DNA from: Tsukamurella sp. TY48
GTDB lineage: Bacteria > Actinomycetota > Actinomycetes > Mycobacteriales > Mycobacteriaceae
Direction of reading: 5' to 3'
Assembly: GCF_019656655.1 (NCBI RefSeq)
Contig: NZ_BPMV01000001.1
Span: 434,001-498,000, forward strand
DNA: 64,000 nucleotides
The translations under genes were made by a program, and so were the position numbers. Below the pieces are notes generated by a model that was given only the letters and a program-made list of their open reading frames with translations, ran no database searches and had not been told where the DNA came from. The number at the start of each line of letters is the position of its first letter. The first letter of the stretch is position 1. This document shows positions 18,376 to 28,070 of the stretch, piece by piece.

Positions 18376-20097
18376 ATGACGTCGACTGCCGACGCCCCCG
18401 TTTCCTCCGCTGAGGCCGCTGCCGCGCGGCCCGCTCGCAAGCGCCCGGTACAGCGGAAGTCCGAGGGCCAGTGGAAGCTGGGCTACCGCGAACCGCTGAA
18501 TGCGAACGAGCAGACCAAGAAGGACGACAACCCGCTCAACGTGCGGGCCCGGATCGAGAACATCTACTCCAAGCAGGGTTTCGACTCGATCGACAAGTCG
18601 GATCTGCGCGGCCGGATGCGCTGGTGGGGCCTGTACACGCAGCGCGAGCAGGGTTACGACGGCACCTACACCGGTGACGAGAACATCGACCTGCTCGAGG
18701 CCCCGTACTTCATGATGCGGGTGCGGTGCGACGGCGGGAAGCTCAATGCCGAGCAGATGCGGACGCTCGGCGAGATCTCCACCGAGTTCGCGCGCGATAC
18801 GGCCGATCTCTCCGACCGGGAGAACGTGCAGTACCACTGGATCGAGATCGAGAACGTTCCCGAGATCTGGAAGCGACTCGAAGCGGTGGGCCTGAAGACC
18901 ACCGAGGCCTGCGGCGATTGCCCGCGCGTGGTGCTCGGTTCACCCTTGGCCGGCGAGTCCTTCGGCGAGGTGCTCGACCCGTCGCCCGCGATCGACGAGA
19001 TCGTGCGCCGCTACATCGGCGACCCGAAGTACTCCAACCTGCCGCGCAAGTTCAAGACCGCCATCTCGGGCCAGCAGGACGTGGTGCACGAGATCAACGA
19101 TGTGGCCTTCGTGGGCGTCGTGCATCCGGAGCACGGCCCCGGTCTGGACCTGTGGGTGGGCGGCGGCCTTTCCACGAACCCCATGCTCGCCCAGCGCGTG
19201 GGCGCCTGGATCCCCCTCGACGAGGTGCCCGATGTGTGGGAGGGCGTGGTCTCGATCTTCCGCGACTACGGCTACCGCCGGCTCCGCGCGAAGGCGCGGC
19301 TGAAGTTCCTCATCAAGGACTGGGGCATCGAGAAGTTCCGTGAGGTCCTCGAAACCGAGTACCTGGGCCGCAAGCTGATCGACGGTCCCGCCCCCGAGAA
19401 GCCCGAGCGCCCGATCGACCACATCGGGGTGCAGAAGCTGCGCAACGGGCTCAACGCCGTCGGCTTCACCCCGATCGCGGGCCGTGTTTCGGGATCGGTG
19501 CTGACCAAGGTCTCCGCGGCGATGGAGCGGGTGGGCTCGGACCGGGCCTCGTTCACGCCGTACCAGAAGCTCATCGTGCTGGACGTCCCCGATGATCAGG
19601 TCGATTCGCTGATCGATGAGCTGAAGCCGTTGGGACTGCACGGCCGCCCCTCGCAGTGGCGACGGAACCTGTTGGCCTGCAGTGGTATCGAGTTCTGCAA
19701 GCTGTCCTTCGTCGAGACCCGCAAGCGGTCGCAGGTGCTGGTGCCCGATCTGGAGGAGCGGCTGGCCGATATCAACGCCCAGCTGGACGTCCCGATCACG
19801 GTGAACATCAACGGCTGCCCGAACTCGTGCGGGCGGTCCCAGATCGCCGATATCGGCTTCAAGGGACAGCTCGTGGACGATCACGAGGGGAATCAAGTCG
19901 AGGGCTTTCAGGTTCACCTTGGTGGAAGCCTCGGGCTCGACAGCGGGTTCGGCCGCAAGCTGCGCCAGCACAAGGTGCTGTCGACGGAGCTCGGGGACTA
20001 CATCGAGCGAGTGGTGCGGAACTTCTTGGCACAGCGTGAGGGCGATGAGCGCTTCGCGCAGTGGACGCTCCGGGCCGCTGAGGAGGACCTGCGATGA
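18376..20097 (+). CDS. nirA: Ferredoxin-dependent sulfite reductase
   Basis: A 573-residue siroheme/4Fe-4S enzyme that reduces sulfite to sulfide with ferredoxin (called SirA or NirA in mycobacteria). Two ferredoxin-like half domains and two siroheme domains are present. The cluster ligands are CSGIEFCKLSF and NGCPNSCGRSQ. Direct linkage to cysH, cysD and cysN by overlapping stops and starts supports sulfite rather than nitrite as substrate, though the two families look alike. It is preceded by the cysteine leader peptide. Confidence 0.93.
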   Translation: MTSTADAPVSSAEAAAARPARKRPVQRKSEGQWKLGYREPLNANEQTKKDDNPLNVRARIENIYSKQGFDSIDKSDLRGRMRWWGLYTQREQGYDGTYTGDENIDLLEAPYFMMRVRCDGGKLNAEQMRTLGEISTEFARDTADLSDRENVQYHWIEIENVPEIWKRLEAVGLKTTEACGDCPRVVLGSPLAGESFGEVLDPSPAIDEIVRRYIGDPKYSNLPRKFKTAISGQQDVVHEINDVAFVGVVHPEHGPGLDLWVGGGLSTNPMLAQRVGAWIPLDEVPDVWEGVVSIFRDYGYRRLRAKARLKFLIKDWGIEKFREVLETEYLGRKLIDGPAPEKPERPIDHIGVQKLRNGLNAVGFTPIAGRVSGSVLTKVSAAMERVGSDRASFTPYQKLIVLDVPDDQVDSLIDELKPLGLHGRPSQWRRNLLACSGIEFCKLSFVETRKRSQVLVPDLEERLADINAQLDVPITVNINGCPNSCGRSQIADIGFKGQLVDDHEGNQVEGFQVHLGGSLGLDSGFGRKLRQHKVLSTELGDYIERVVRNFLAQREGDERFAQWTLRAAEEDLR

Positions 20098-20816
20098 CTG
20101 CCCCGTCGAATCCCTTGACCGGCGCGACCGCCGACGAACTGCGCGAGCTCGCGGAGCGCGCCTCGAAGGAACTGGAGGGCGCCGACGCGCTCACCCTGCT
20201 GCGATGGACACTGGACACCTTCGGCGAGGACTTCGTGGTGGCCTCCAACATGCAGGACGGCGTGCTGGTGCACCTGGCGAAGCAGGTCCAGGACCGGCCG
20301 AAGGTGCTGTTCCTGGACACCGGCTACCACTTCCCCGAGACCATCGGCATGCGCGATGCGGTCGAGGCGATCTACGACGTGGAGCTGCTGAACGTGACGC
20401 CCGAGCACAGCGTGGGCGAGCAGGATGCGCTGCTCGGGAAGGACCTGTTCGCCTCCGATCCCGCGCAGTGCTGCAACCTGCGCAAGGTGGTGCCGCTGCG
20501 GGAGACGCTGAGCGGCTACCGCGCGTGGGTCACCGGAATCCGCCGGGTGGAGTCGCCGACGCGCGCGAACGCTCCGTTCATCTCCTTCGACGAGGGCTTC
20601 GGCCTGCTCAAGGTGAATCCGATCGTCGACTGGTCCGATGAGGACATGGAGCGGTTCATCGCCGAGAACGGCGTTCTGGTGAACCCCCTGGTCGATGAGG
20701 GCTACCCGTCGATCGGCTGCCAGCCCTGCACGAAGAAGCCAGCCCCCGGTTCCGATCCTCGAAGCGGCCGCTGGGCCGGTTCGACCAAGACAGAATGCGG
20801 ACTCCACGCCTCATGA
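20094..20816 (+). CDS. cysH: Adenylyl-sulfate (APS) reductase
   Basis: A 240-residue phosphoadenylyl/adenylyl-sulfate reductase family enzyme. It carries the paired cysteines QCCNLRK and SIGCQPCT that bind a 4Fe-4S cluster, diagnostic of APS rather than PAPS reductases, and the catalytic C-terminal TECGLH. Residues VLFLDTGYHFPET and the GIRR motif are typical. It overlaps nirA (ATGA) and cysD (ATGA), so the operon is tightly coupled. It converts APS to sulfite and AMP. Confidence 0.95.
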   Translation: MTAPSNPLTGATADELRELAERASKELEGADALTLLRWTLDTFGEDFVVASNMQDGVLVHLAKQVQDRPKVLFLDTGYHFPETIGMRDAVEAIYDVELLNVTPEHSVGEQDALLGKDLFASDPAQCCNLRKVVPLRETLSGYRAWVTGIRRVESPTRANAPFISFDEGFGLLKVNPIVDWSDEDMERFIAENGVLVNPLVDEGYPSIGCQPCTKKPAPGSDPRSGRWAGSTKTECGLHAS

Positions 20817-21739
20817 CCATTTCCGAGAACCCTCCGGCCACCACTGCGGAGTTCAGCACCCTCGACGCGCTCGAGTCCGAGGCCATTCACATCTTCCGCG
20901 AGGTAGCGGGCGAGTTCGAGCGCCCGGTGATCCTGTTCTCCGGCGGCAAGGATTCGACGGTGCTGCTGCACCTCGCGGTCAAGGCCTTCTGGCCGGCGCC
21001 GCTGCCCTTCGCTCTGCTGCACGTGGACACCGGCCACAACCTGCCCGAGGTGTTGGACTTCCGCGACCGCATGGTCGAGAAGTACAACCTGCGCCTGCAC
21101 GTGGCCAAGGTCGAGGACTACCTGGCCGACGGCCGGCTGGAGGAGCGGGCCGACGGCATCCGCAACCCGCTGCAGACGGTGCCGCTGCTCGATGCGATCA
21201 CCGAGAACAAGTTCGATGCCGTCTTCGGCGGTGGCCGCCGCGACGAGGAGCGGGCCCGCGCCAAGGAGCGGATCTTCAGCCTGCGCAACGCCTTCGGCCA
21301 GTGGGATCCGAAGCGTCAGCGTCCCGAGCTGTGGAATCTGTACAACGGCCGGCACGCACCGGGCGAGCACGTGCGGGTGTTCCCGATCAGCAATTTCACC
21401 GAGCTCGACATCTGGCGCTACATCGCCCGTGAGGACATCGAGCTGGCTTCGATCTACTACGCACACCAGCGCGAGGTGTACGACCGCGACGGCATGTGGA
21501 TGACCTCGGGCGTGTGGGGCGGCCCCCGCGAGGGCGAGGACGTCCAGACCCTGTCGGTGCGGTACCGCACGGTGGGTGACGGTTCCACCACCGGCGCGAT
21601 CCTCTCGACCGCGGCGAACAACGAGCAGATCATGGCCGAGGTCGCGGCGTCGCGGCTCACCGAGCGCGGCGCCACCCGCGGCGACGACCGGGTCTCCGAG
21701 GCCGCGATGGAAGACCGCAAGAAAGAGGGCTACTTCTGA
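20813..21739 (+). CDS. cysD: Sulfate adenylyltransferase subunit 2
   Basis: A 308-residue ATP-alpha-hydrolase (PP-loop) subunit that adenylates sulfate. The PP-loop is LFSGGKDSTVLLHLA, followed by HVDTGHNLPEVLDFRD and FGGGRRDEERARAKER. The ATG at 20813 overlaps the cysH stop by 4 bases. It works as a heterodimer with the GTPase CysN, which starts at its own stop codon (TGATG). Confidence 0.97.
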   Translation: MTISENPPATTAEFSTLDALESEAIHIFREVAGEFERPVILFSGGKDSTVLLHLAVKAFWPAPLPFALLHVDTGHNLPEVLDFRDRMVEKYNLRLHVAKVEDYLADGRLEERADGIRNPLQTVPLLDAITENKFDAVFGGGRRDEERARAKERIFSLRNAFGQWDPKRQRPELWNLYNGRHAPGEHVRVFPISNFTELDIWRYIAREDIELASIYYAHQREVYDRDGMWMTSGVWGGPREGEDVQTLSVRYRTVGDGSTTGAILSTAANNEQIMAEVAASRLTERGATRGDDRVSEAAMEDRKKEGYF

Positions 21740-23016
21740 TGAGCAGCGCCCCCGCACTCCTCCGCCTGGCCACCGCCGGTTCGGTCGACGACGGCAAGTC
21801 CACGCTGGTGGGCCGCCTGCTGTACGACACGAAGTCGGTGCTGGCCGACCAGATCGACGCCGTGACGCGCGCGTCGGTCGACAAGGGTCTCGACACTCCT
21901 GATCTGTCGCTGCTGGTCGACGGCCTGCGCGCCGAGCGCGAGCAGGGCATCACCATCGACGTGGCCTACCGCTACTTCGCGACGCCCAACCGGTCCTTCA
22001 TCCTGGCCGACACCCCCGGGCACGTGCAGTACACCCGCAACACCGTGTCCGGCGCGTCCACCGCGCAGGTCGTCATCCTGCTGACCGATGCGCGCAAGGG
22101 CGTCATCGAGCAGACCCGTCGGCACGCCGCCGTGCTGTCGCTGCTGGGCGTGCCGCGCCTGGTTCTGGCGGTGAACAAGATCGACCTCGTCGAAGACCCG
22201 GCCGCGGTCTTCCAGGAGATCTCGGCCGAGTTCCGCGCGCTGACCGGCTCGTTGGGCTGGGCCGACGATGCGGTCCACGCGATTCCGGTGTCGGCGCTGC
22301 ACGGCGACAACGTGGCCTCCCGATCGGACCAGACGCCGTACTACGACGGTCCGTCGCTGATCGAGCACCTGGAGTCGATCCCGACCGATCCGGACATCAA
22401 GCCCATCGGGTTCCGGTTCCCGGTGCAGTACGTGATCCGGCCGCGCACGCCCGAGTACCCCGACTACCGCGGGTACGCCGGACAGGTGGCCGCGGGCACC
22501 GTGGACGTGGGCGACGAGGTGCTGGTGCTCCCCGCGGGAACGCGCAGCCGGGTCGAGCGGATCGATACGCCCGACGGTGAGCTCGCTTCCGCCCACACCG
22601 GGCGCAGCGTCACGGTGATCCTCGCCGACGATGTGGACGTCTCCCGCGGCGATGTGATCGTCTCGGCCGCAGATGCTCCCGAGCCGCGGCAGCAGTTCGA
22701 GGCCACCGTGTGCTGGCTGGCGGAGAAGCCGCTGCGCATCGGTGCGCGCCTGTTGCTCAAGCACGGCACGAGGACCACGCAGGCCATCATCGGCGGCGTC
22801 GACGCGGTCTTCGACGAGCAGAACCTCACGGTCGCTCCGGGAGACGGTCTGGAGCTCAACCAGATCGGCCGGATCTCGGTGCAGACAGCGGAGCCGATCG
22901 TCGCCGACGACTACGACAAGAACCGGGAGATGGGCAGCTTCCTGCTGATCGACCCGCAGAGCGGCAACACGCTCGCCGCCGGCCTGGTGGGCGACGCGCT
23001 GGCGCATCTGGTCTGA
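21739..23016 (+). CDS. cysN: Sulfate adenylyltransferase subunit 1 (GTPase), no APS kinase domain
   Basis: A 425-residue EF-Tu-like GTPase: G1 GSVDDGKSTLVGRLLYD, G2/switch REQGITIDVAYRYF, G3 DTPGH, G4 NKID, then the beta-barrel domains. It drives APS formation by CysD. M. tuberculosis has a CysNC fusion of about 614 residues; here the protein ends after the third domain, with no APS kinase. This fits an APS-reductase pathway that does not need PAPS. A strong terminator follows within 16 bases. Confidence 0.96.
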   Translation: MSSAPALLRLATAGSVDDGKSTLVGRLLYDTKSVLADQIDAVTRASVDKGLDTPDLSLLVDGLRAEREQGITIDVAYRYFATPNRSFILADTPGHVQYTRNTVSGASTAQVVILLTDARKGVIEQTRRHAAVLSLLGVPRLVLAVNKIDLVEDPAAVFQEISAEFRALTGSLGWADDAVHAIPVSALHGDNVASRSDQTPYYDGPSLIEHLESIPTDPDIKPIGFRFPVQYVIRPRTPEYPDYRGYAGQVAAGTVDVGDEVLVLPAGTRSRVERIDTPDGELASAHTGRSVTVILADDVDVSRGDVIVSAADAPEPRQQFEATVCWLAEKPLRIGARLLLKHGTRTTQAIIGGVDAVFDEQNLTVAPGDGLELNQIGRISVQTAEPIVADDYDKNREMGSFLLIDPQSGNTLAAGLVGDALAHLV

Positions 23017-23031
23017 TCACTCGGACAACGA

Positions 23032-23067
23032 GCCCGCCGCCTCCCGCTCGGAGGCGGCGGGCTTTTT
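23032..23067 (+). terminator. Intrinsic terminator after cysN
   Basis: A perfect 13-base-pair stem (23032-23044 with 23050-23062) with a 5-base loop is followed at once by five T. It ends the leader-nirA-cysH-cysD-cysN operon and insulates the downstream MFS gene. Confidence 0.92.
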
Positions 23068-23203
23068 CGTGAATTCCTACGACGATCTATACATCGGATG
23101 TTTAACTGGTGTGGCGCAGATCGCAGGTCCGATTCCCCTGTCGGATCACCTCGCGTCGCCCCGGTCGTCCACCGGAGCTCGTCTCGTTTGCAGGAGTTCA
23201 CCC

Positions 23204-24547
23204 ATGCCCGGATCCGGCCAGTCGCGTCAGCGAAACATCACCCGCACCGCCTGGGCGGGCATCATCGGCAGCGTCGTCGAGTACTACGATTTCACGTTGT
23301 TCGGGCTCGCCGCGGCGCTGGTCTTCGGGCCGCTGTTCTTCCCGTCCGCTGACCCGACGACGCAGGTCATCAGCTCTCTCCTGACCTTCGCCATCGGCTA
23401 CTTCGGCCGCCCCATCGGCGGGCTGCTATTCAGCCACTTCGGCGACCGCGTCGGACGTAAGCCGATGCTGGTGATCACCCTCTTGGTCATGGGCGTCGCC
23501 ACGTTGGCCATCGGCCTGCTGCCCACGTACGAGTCGATCGGGATAGCAGCGCCAATCCTGCTCGCCGCCTGCCGGGTGCTCCAAGGCATGGGCGCCGGCG
23601 CCGAATACGTCGGATCTCTGGTGATGATGGCGGAGAACGGCGATAAGCGTCGCCTCGGCCTGCGCGTTTCCCTCCCCGGCATGGGCGTCTTCGCGGGCAT
23701 CGTGATCGCCACTGCGGTCTTCGCCCTCATCTCGCTGCTCCCCGACGATCAGCTGATGAGCTGGGGCTGGCGCCTGCCCTTCCTGATGAGTGTGGTCACG
23801 TTGGGCGTCGGCCTCTGGATCCGCACGGGTGTCATGGAGACCGAGGAGTTCCGGGAGCTCAAGGACGAGGGCCGGATCACCCGCTTCCCGGTGGTCGAGG
23901 CCCTGCGCACCCAGTGGCGGGAGATCCTCGTCGGCTTCGGCATCAACGGGCCGTATCTCGCGTTCTCCTCGCTCACCCAGGTCTTCCTGCTCTCCTACAT
24001 CACCAAGACGCTGCATCTCCCGGCCAGCTTCGGCCTGCTGGCCAATCTGGTCGCTTCCACCGGCGCGATCGGGATGACGCCCCTCGCGGGGCATCTGGGC
24101 GACCGGTACGGGCGCAGGCAGGTGTGGCTCGTGGGATGCGCCGTATTCGCGGTGTTCGGCCTCCTCGTCTTCCCCGCCCTGGGAACCGGGAACGAGTTCG
24201 TGATCGTCGCCGTGATGGTGCTGGGCATCTCGGTCGGCCTCGCCACCCTCTACGCCACGCAGGGCGCCATTCTCACCACCCTGTTCGAACCCCAGCACCG
24301 CCTCAGCGGCGTGATCCTCGTCCGGGAGCCCACCGCCGCCCTGATCGCGGGCCCTGCGCCCGCCGTCGCGGCCGCACTCGTCGCCTCGACGGGCGGTGAC
24401 CCCTGGCCGGTGTCCGCGGCCTTCGTCGTGTGCGCGGTGATCGCCGCCGGCACGGTGCTTCTCGCGTGGAACCGGCTCGGGACGCGGACGGACTTCGTCG
24501 AGGGAGAGGTGGCCGGCCCGAGCGCCACGGCGGCACCAACGACGTGA
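23204..24547 (+). CDS. MFS transporter, metabolite:H+ symporter (MHS) family
   Basis: A membrane protein of 447 residues with 12 predicted helices. It has the MHS signature near the N terminus (GSVVEYYDFTLFGLAAALVF), the family loop FGRPIGGLLFSHFGDRVGRKPML and a second HLGDRYGRRQVWL after helix 8. Relatives carry shikimate, citrate, proline/betaine or ketoglutarate, and the substrate here is open. ATG at 23204 follows CAGGAG. An 11-base palindrome ACATCGGATGT (23091-23101) in the upstream region is a possible operator. Confidence 0.88.
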   Translation: MPGSGQSRQRNITRTAWAGIIGSVVEYYDFTLFGLAAALVFGPLFFPSADPTTQVISSLLTFAIGYFGRPIGGLLFSHFGDRVGRKPMLVITLLVMGVATLAIGLLPTYESIGIAAPILLAACRVLQGMGAGAEYVGSLVMMAENGDKRRLGLRVSLPGMGVFAGIVIATAVFALISLLPDDQLMSWGWRLPFLMSVVTLGVGLWIRTGVMETEEFRELKDEGRITRFPVVEALRTQWREILVGFGINGPYLAFSSLTQVFLLSYITKTLHLPASFGLLANLVASTGAIGMTPLAGHLGDRYGRRQVWLVGCAVFAVFGLLVFPALGTGNEFVIVAVMVLGISVGLATLYATQGAILTTLFEPQHRLSGVILVREPTAALIAGPAPAVAAALVASTGGDPWPVSAAFVVCAVIAAGTVLLAWNRLGTRTDFVEGEVAGPSATAAPTT

Positions 24548-24574
24548 GCCTCACGTCCCGTCCCGAGTGTCCCG

Positions 24575-24985
24575 CTACCGTCCCGCGGGCAGCTCTCCCA
24601 CCCGGTGAATCTCGCTGCCATCCACGCTCTCCCACACGGCCATGCCGTCACGCAGCCGTGCCCACAACGGGCTCCCGCCGCGCTCGGCACGAGGCCACGT
24701 GCGGGCGGGTCTGACGACCTGCGCGGAGTCGAGGACGGCGTCCTGAACCTGGTCCGCGACCAGGTGGGTCCGCTCCTCCTCGTCGCCGGCGTCCGCGAAG
24801 CGGATCGCTACGGATCCCGCTCCCTTCAGTGACAGCCATAGATCGCCGGCCGGGAAATCCTCGGCGAGCATCGATTTCCATGGCAGACGGTCAGCGCTCG
24901 GCGATGCGAATTCGTAGTGAAGCCCGCTCACGTGCATGTCACGCTCCACTCGCAGGTACTCCGGCGAGGTCGACGGATCACGCAT
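24575..24985 (-). CDS. Unrecognised protein coupled to the Eis gene
   Basis: A 136-residue protein with no signal peptide, membrane segment or motif that I recognise. Strand-rich segments (SGLHYEFASPSA, GDLWLSLKGAGSVAIRFAD) and a helix (RTHLVADQVQDAVLD) suggest a small alpha/beta fold. Its ATG shares one base with the Eis stop codon (TGATG), so it is translated by reinitiation after eis. It converges on the MFS gene with a gap of 27 bases. Confidence 0.6.
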   Translation of the reverse strand: MRDPSTSPEYLRVERDMHVSGLHYEFASPSADRLPWKSMLAEDFPAGDLWLSLKGAGSVAIRFADAGDEEERTHLVADQVQDAVLDSAQVVRPARTWPRAERGGSPLWARLRDGMAVWESVDGSEIHRVGELPAGR

Positions 24986-26223
24986 CAGAACATCTCGACC
25001 GCCCACGGGCGGCGCGGGCTCACCAGCAGACGGTCGGCGCGAGCGGCCGCACCGTCGGTCAGCTCACGAATCGCACCGATGGCCACGCGCCGGGACACCG
25101 GCTCGTCGGAGAGCCAGAGGCGGCCGAGGTCGGCGATGTCCACGGCGAGGTCCGCGGGATCGTCGGTGGGCGTGCATTCCCCGGTGGCGCCGTCGATGAG
25201 GAAGCGGCCGTGCGCCGGGCCGGGTCCGGCACCGTCGTATCCGGGGTCGGTCACGTCCAGCACCAGTTGATCGAGCGTCGCGTACGTGCGCGCGGAGAAC
25301 AGCCCGGGCACATCGAAGGGCCGGATCCACAGGAAGTCGGTGCGATTGGATACCTGCGCCGCTCGGGGATCGGCGGGCACGGTGGTCACCAGATCGTCGA
25401 GCGGGCGTTGCGGTGCCTCGACCCACATCACCCAGTCGATGCTCATCGCGAAGGCCCACAGATCGCGCTCGGCCGCGGCGTCGATACCGAGGAGCTCGGT
25501 CACCTTCAGGGTCGACTCCGGCCGGCTGTCCGTCCATTTCGGTGCCATCGTGTACGCCAGGACTCCGGCAACGGCTCCGCCGCGGCGGAGCACCACGCGC
25601 AGCGTCTCATCGGGGCCACCGCCGGAGATGACTCCCGCGGTGCGACGCAGATTGATGTCGAGTTTGGAGACGCGGCCGGGAAAGTCGATCAGCTCGCGGA
25701 TGCGGGTGGAGGCCTCCAGGTACTCCGCGCTGTCCACGTATCGCACCTGATCGACGGGCGGCTGCGGGAGCGTGGCGCGGTCCACGGAGATCCGGTAGTC
25801 GACGGTCTCAGTGCTCTGCCCGAAGCCGTAGCGGCCGTAGATCGCGTACTCGGCCGCGATGAGAGTTGCGGCGGCGGCACCGTTGGCGCGGGCCTCGTCG
25901 AGGCAGCCGCGCATGTGGGTGCCGAGGATGCCGCGGCGCCGGTGCGTCGGCAGCACGGTGACGGCGGAGACGGCCCGGACCGGCACCGTCGCGCCGCCCA
26001 CGGCGGTCAGCTCCTGATCGAAGGAGAGAAAGGTGCCCACGGTGCGGCCGCCGTCGATCGCGATCCGGTGATCGAGCGAATCGAGCTGTCCCGAGACCGT
26101 TTCCAGCCACTGCTCGGCGTCCGGCAGCCGGGCCTGGAAGCCGATCGAAGCGCACTGCTGGAACCCCTCGAGCTGCTCACGGGTGGTCACACGCTGGAAC
26201 TCGATGGCATTGGATCCGGTCAT
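24985..26223 (-). CDS. Eis-family N-acetyltransferase
   Basis: A 412-residue protein of the Eis (enhanced intracellular survival) family. It has two GNAT regions, with the acetyl-CoA loop VSAVTVLPTHRRRGILG, the catalytic tyrosine in AIYGRYGFG, a middle pseudo-GNAT, and a C-terminal SCP2-like domain. The chain ends WAVEMF; in Eis the free C-terminal carboxylate of phenylalanine is the catalytic base, so an exact end matters. Such enzymes acetylate lysines or aminoglycoside amines at several positions. ATG at 26223. Confidence 0.88.
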   Translation of the reverse strand: MTGSNAIEFQRVTTREQLEGFQQCASIGFQARLPDAEQWLETVSGQLDSLDHRIAIDGGRTVGTFLSFDQELTAVGGATVPVRAVSAVTVLPTHRRRGILGTHMRGCLDEARANGAAAATLIAAEYAIYGRYGFGQSTETVDYRISVDRATLPQPPVDQVRYVDSAEYLEASTRIRELIDFPGRVSKLDINLRRTAGVISGGGPDETLRVVLRRGGAVAGVLAYTMAPKWTDSRPESTLKVTELLGIDAAAERDLWAFAMSIDWVMWVEAPQRPLDDLVTTVPADPRAAQVSNRTDFLWIRPFDVPGLFSARTYATLDQLVLDVTDPGYDGAGPGPAHGRFLIDGATGECTPTDDPADLAVDIADLGRLWLSDEPVSRRVAIGAIRELTDGAAARADRLLVSPRRPWAVEMF

Positions 26224-26263
26224 ACCGCCCACGTTACCTGCGCCCGCAAACGGATTTCGGCGG

Positions 26264-27262
26264 TTACGAGGCGGAGGAGATCTCCGGGACGTGGGTGGCG
26301 CGGACGTACACGATGTCGCCCTCGGAGAGGTCCAGGGCGGAGGCGTCACCGCGGGTGATCTGCGCGTGGAACCGCTCCCCCGTGGCCGAGTTCTTCAGCT
26401 CAACGCGTACCTCGAAGCCGAGGTACACCACGCGCTCGACCTCAGCGCGCAACACGCCGGCCTCCTCGGAGGTCTGCTCCCCCTGCCGGGCCAGCTCGGG
26501 GGTACGGCCCACGCGGATGTCGTGGGGGCGCACCAGCACCCCGTTGAGCCTGGCGACCGATCCGAGGAAGGACATCACGAAGGGCGTCTCGGGACGGTCG
26601 TAGACGTCCTCCGGGGTACCCACCTGCTCGATCCGGCCCTGGTTGAGCACGGCGATGCGGTCGGCGATGTCGAGCGCCTCCTGCTGGTCGTGGGTCACGA
26701 TCACGGTGGTCACGTGCACCTCGTCGTGCAGGCGCCGCAGCCAGGCCCGCAGCTCGTCGCGCACCTTCGCGTCGAGCGCGCCGAAGGGCTCGTCGAGGAG
26801 CAGCACCTGCGGGTCGACGGCGAGCGCGCGAGCGAGCGCCATGCGCTGCCGCTGACCGCCCGAGAGCTGGGCGGGGTACCGCTGCTGGAAGCCGGCCAGG
26901 CCCACCACCTCGAGTAGCTCGTCGACCTTGGCCTTGACCTCGGCGGCGGGACGCTTGCGGATCTTCAGGCCGAAGGCCACGTTCTCCCGCACCGTCATGT
27001 GCTTGAAGGCGGCGTAGTGCTGGAAGACGAAGCCGATGTCGCGCTGCTGCGGCGATGAATCGGTCACGTCGACACCGTTGATCTCCACCCGCCCGGAATC
27101 GAGCCGATCCAGGCCCGCGATGGACCGCAGCAGCGTCGACTTGCCGGACCCCGACGGGCCGAGCAGAGCGGTCAACGAACCGTCGGGGATCTCCAGGGTC
27201 ACATCGTCGAGCGCGGCGAAGTCACCGTAGTGCTTGTTCGCGCCCCGCACGTTAATCGTCAT
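26264..27262 (-). CDS. cysA: Sulfate/thiosulfate ABC transporter ATPase CysA
   Basis: A 332-residue importer ATPase: Walker [11 protein letters not shown]-loop VFQHYAAF, signature [15 protein letters not shown], Walker [13 protein letters not shown] and H-loop VTHDQ, followed by a TOBE-like regulatory region. It powers the CysTW channel. Last gene of sbp-cysT-cysW-cysA; its ATG lies 7 bases before the cysW stop is cleared (overlap of 11 bases). Confidence 0.95.
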   Translation of the reverse strand: MTINVRGANKHYGDFAALDDVTLEIPDGSLTALLGPSGSGKSTLLRSIAGLDRLDSGRVEINGVDVTDSSPQQRDIGFVFQHYAAFKHMTVRENVAFGLKIRKRPAAEVKAKVDELLEVVGLAGFQQRYPAQLSGGQRQRMALARALAVDPQVLLLDEPFGALDAKVRDELRAWLRRLHDEVHVTTVIVTHDQQEALDIADRIAVLNQGRIEQVGTPEDVYDRPETPFVMSFLGSVARLNGVLVRPHDIRVGRTPELARQGEQTSEEAGVLRAEVERVVYLGFEVRVELKNSATGERFHAQITRGDASALDLSEGDIVYVRATHVPEISSAS

Positions 27263-28070
27263 CTCGGTTCCTCCGCCGGGTCGCTTCGAGCAGGGTCATC
27301 ACCACGAGCGTGATGAGCGCGAGGCCCATCAGCAGCGTCGCCGCCGCGTACGCGCCGAAGGTGTTGTAGTCGTCGTGGTTGCGCGAGCTCACCAGCAGGG
27401 TGAGCGTCTGGGAGATGCCGGGGAAGTTGGACGACACCATGAGCACCGCACCGTATTCGCCGAGCGCGCGGGCCACGGTGAGCACCACGCCGTAGGTCAG
27501 GCCCCAACGGATGGCGGGCAGCGTGATCCGCCAGAAGGTCTGCCAGCCGTTCGCGCCGAGAGTGGCCGCGGCCTGCTCCTGTTCGGTGCCGATCTCGTGC
27601 AGCACGGGCTCCACCTCGCGCACCACGAAGGGCAGCGTCACGAAGACGGTGGCCAGGACCATGCCGGGGAGACCGAAGATCACTCGGAAGCCGAGTGATT
27701 CGATGCCGCCGAACCACCCGCCGACGCCCCACAGCATGATCAGCGCAACGCCCACGACCACCGGCGAGACCGCGAAGGGCAGATCGACCGCGGCCTGCAG
27801 CGCCGCCTTGCCGCGGAACTTCCCGCGCGCCAGGGCCAGGGCGGTGAACACGCCGAAGATCACGTTGAGCGGCACCACGATCGCCACGATCAGCAGCGAC
27901 AGTTGCAGCGCCGAGATCGCCGCGGGGGTGGTGATCCAGTCCCAGAACTGGCCGAAGCCGCGCTCGAAGGAGCGGTACAGGATGATCGCGATCGGGAGCA
28001 CCAGGAGCAGGAACAGGTACACCAGCGCCACCGTGCGCAGGCTCAGGACGGACTTCCTGGACAGTCTCAT
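27252..28070 (-). CDS. cysW: Sulfate ABC transporter permease CysW
   Basis: A 272-residue permease with about six membrane segments and the EAA loop ([20 protein letters not shown]) that contacts CysA. It starts [12 protein letters not shown] at 28070, overlapping cysT by 4 bases (ATGA), and ends in TAA within the start region of cysA. Together with CysT it forms the sulfate channel. Confidence 0.93.
   Translation of the reverse strand: MRLSRKSVLSLRTVALVYLFLLLVLPIAIILYRSFERGFGQFWDWITTPAAISALQLSLLIVAIVVPLNVIFGVFTALALARGKFRGKAALQAAVDLPFAVSPVVVGVALIMLWGVGGWFGGIESLGFRVIFGLPGMVLATVFVTLPFVVREVEPVLHEIGTEQEQAAATLGANGWQTFWRITLPAIRWGLTYGVVLTVARALGEYGAVLMVSSNFPGISQTLTLLVSSRNHDDYNTFGAYAAATLLMGLALITLVVMTLLEATRRRNRDDD

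Noticed and set aside
23088-23101. Promoter and GntR-like operator before the MFS gene
   Set aside because: TATACA and the palindrome ACATCGGATGT are suggestive, but the -35 would fall in the terminator T-tract and no regulator gene is adjacent; mentioned only with the gene.
23099-23150. tRNA-like fragment (CAGGTCCGATTCCCCTG) upstream of the MFS gene, perhaps an attachment-site remnant
   Set aside because: The T-loop lacks TTC, the stems do not close with a 7-base loop, no acceptor stem or anticodon arm fits, and no integrase gene is near.
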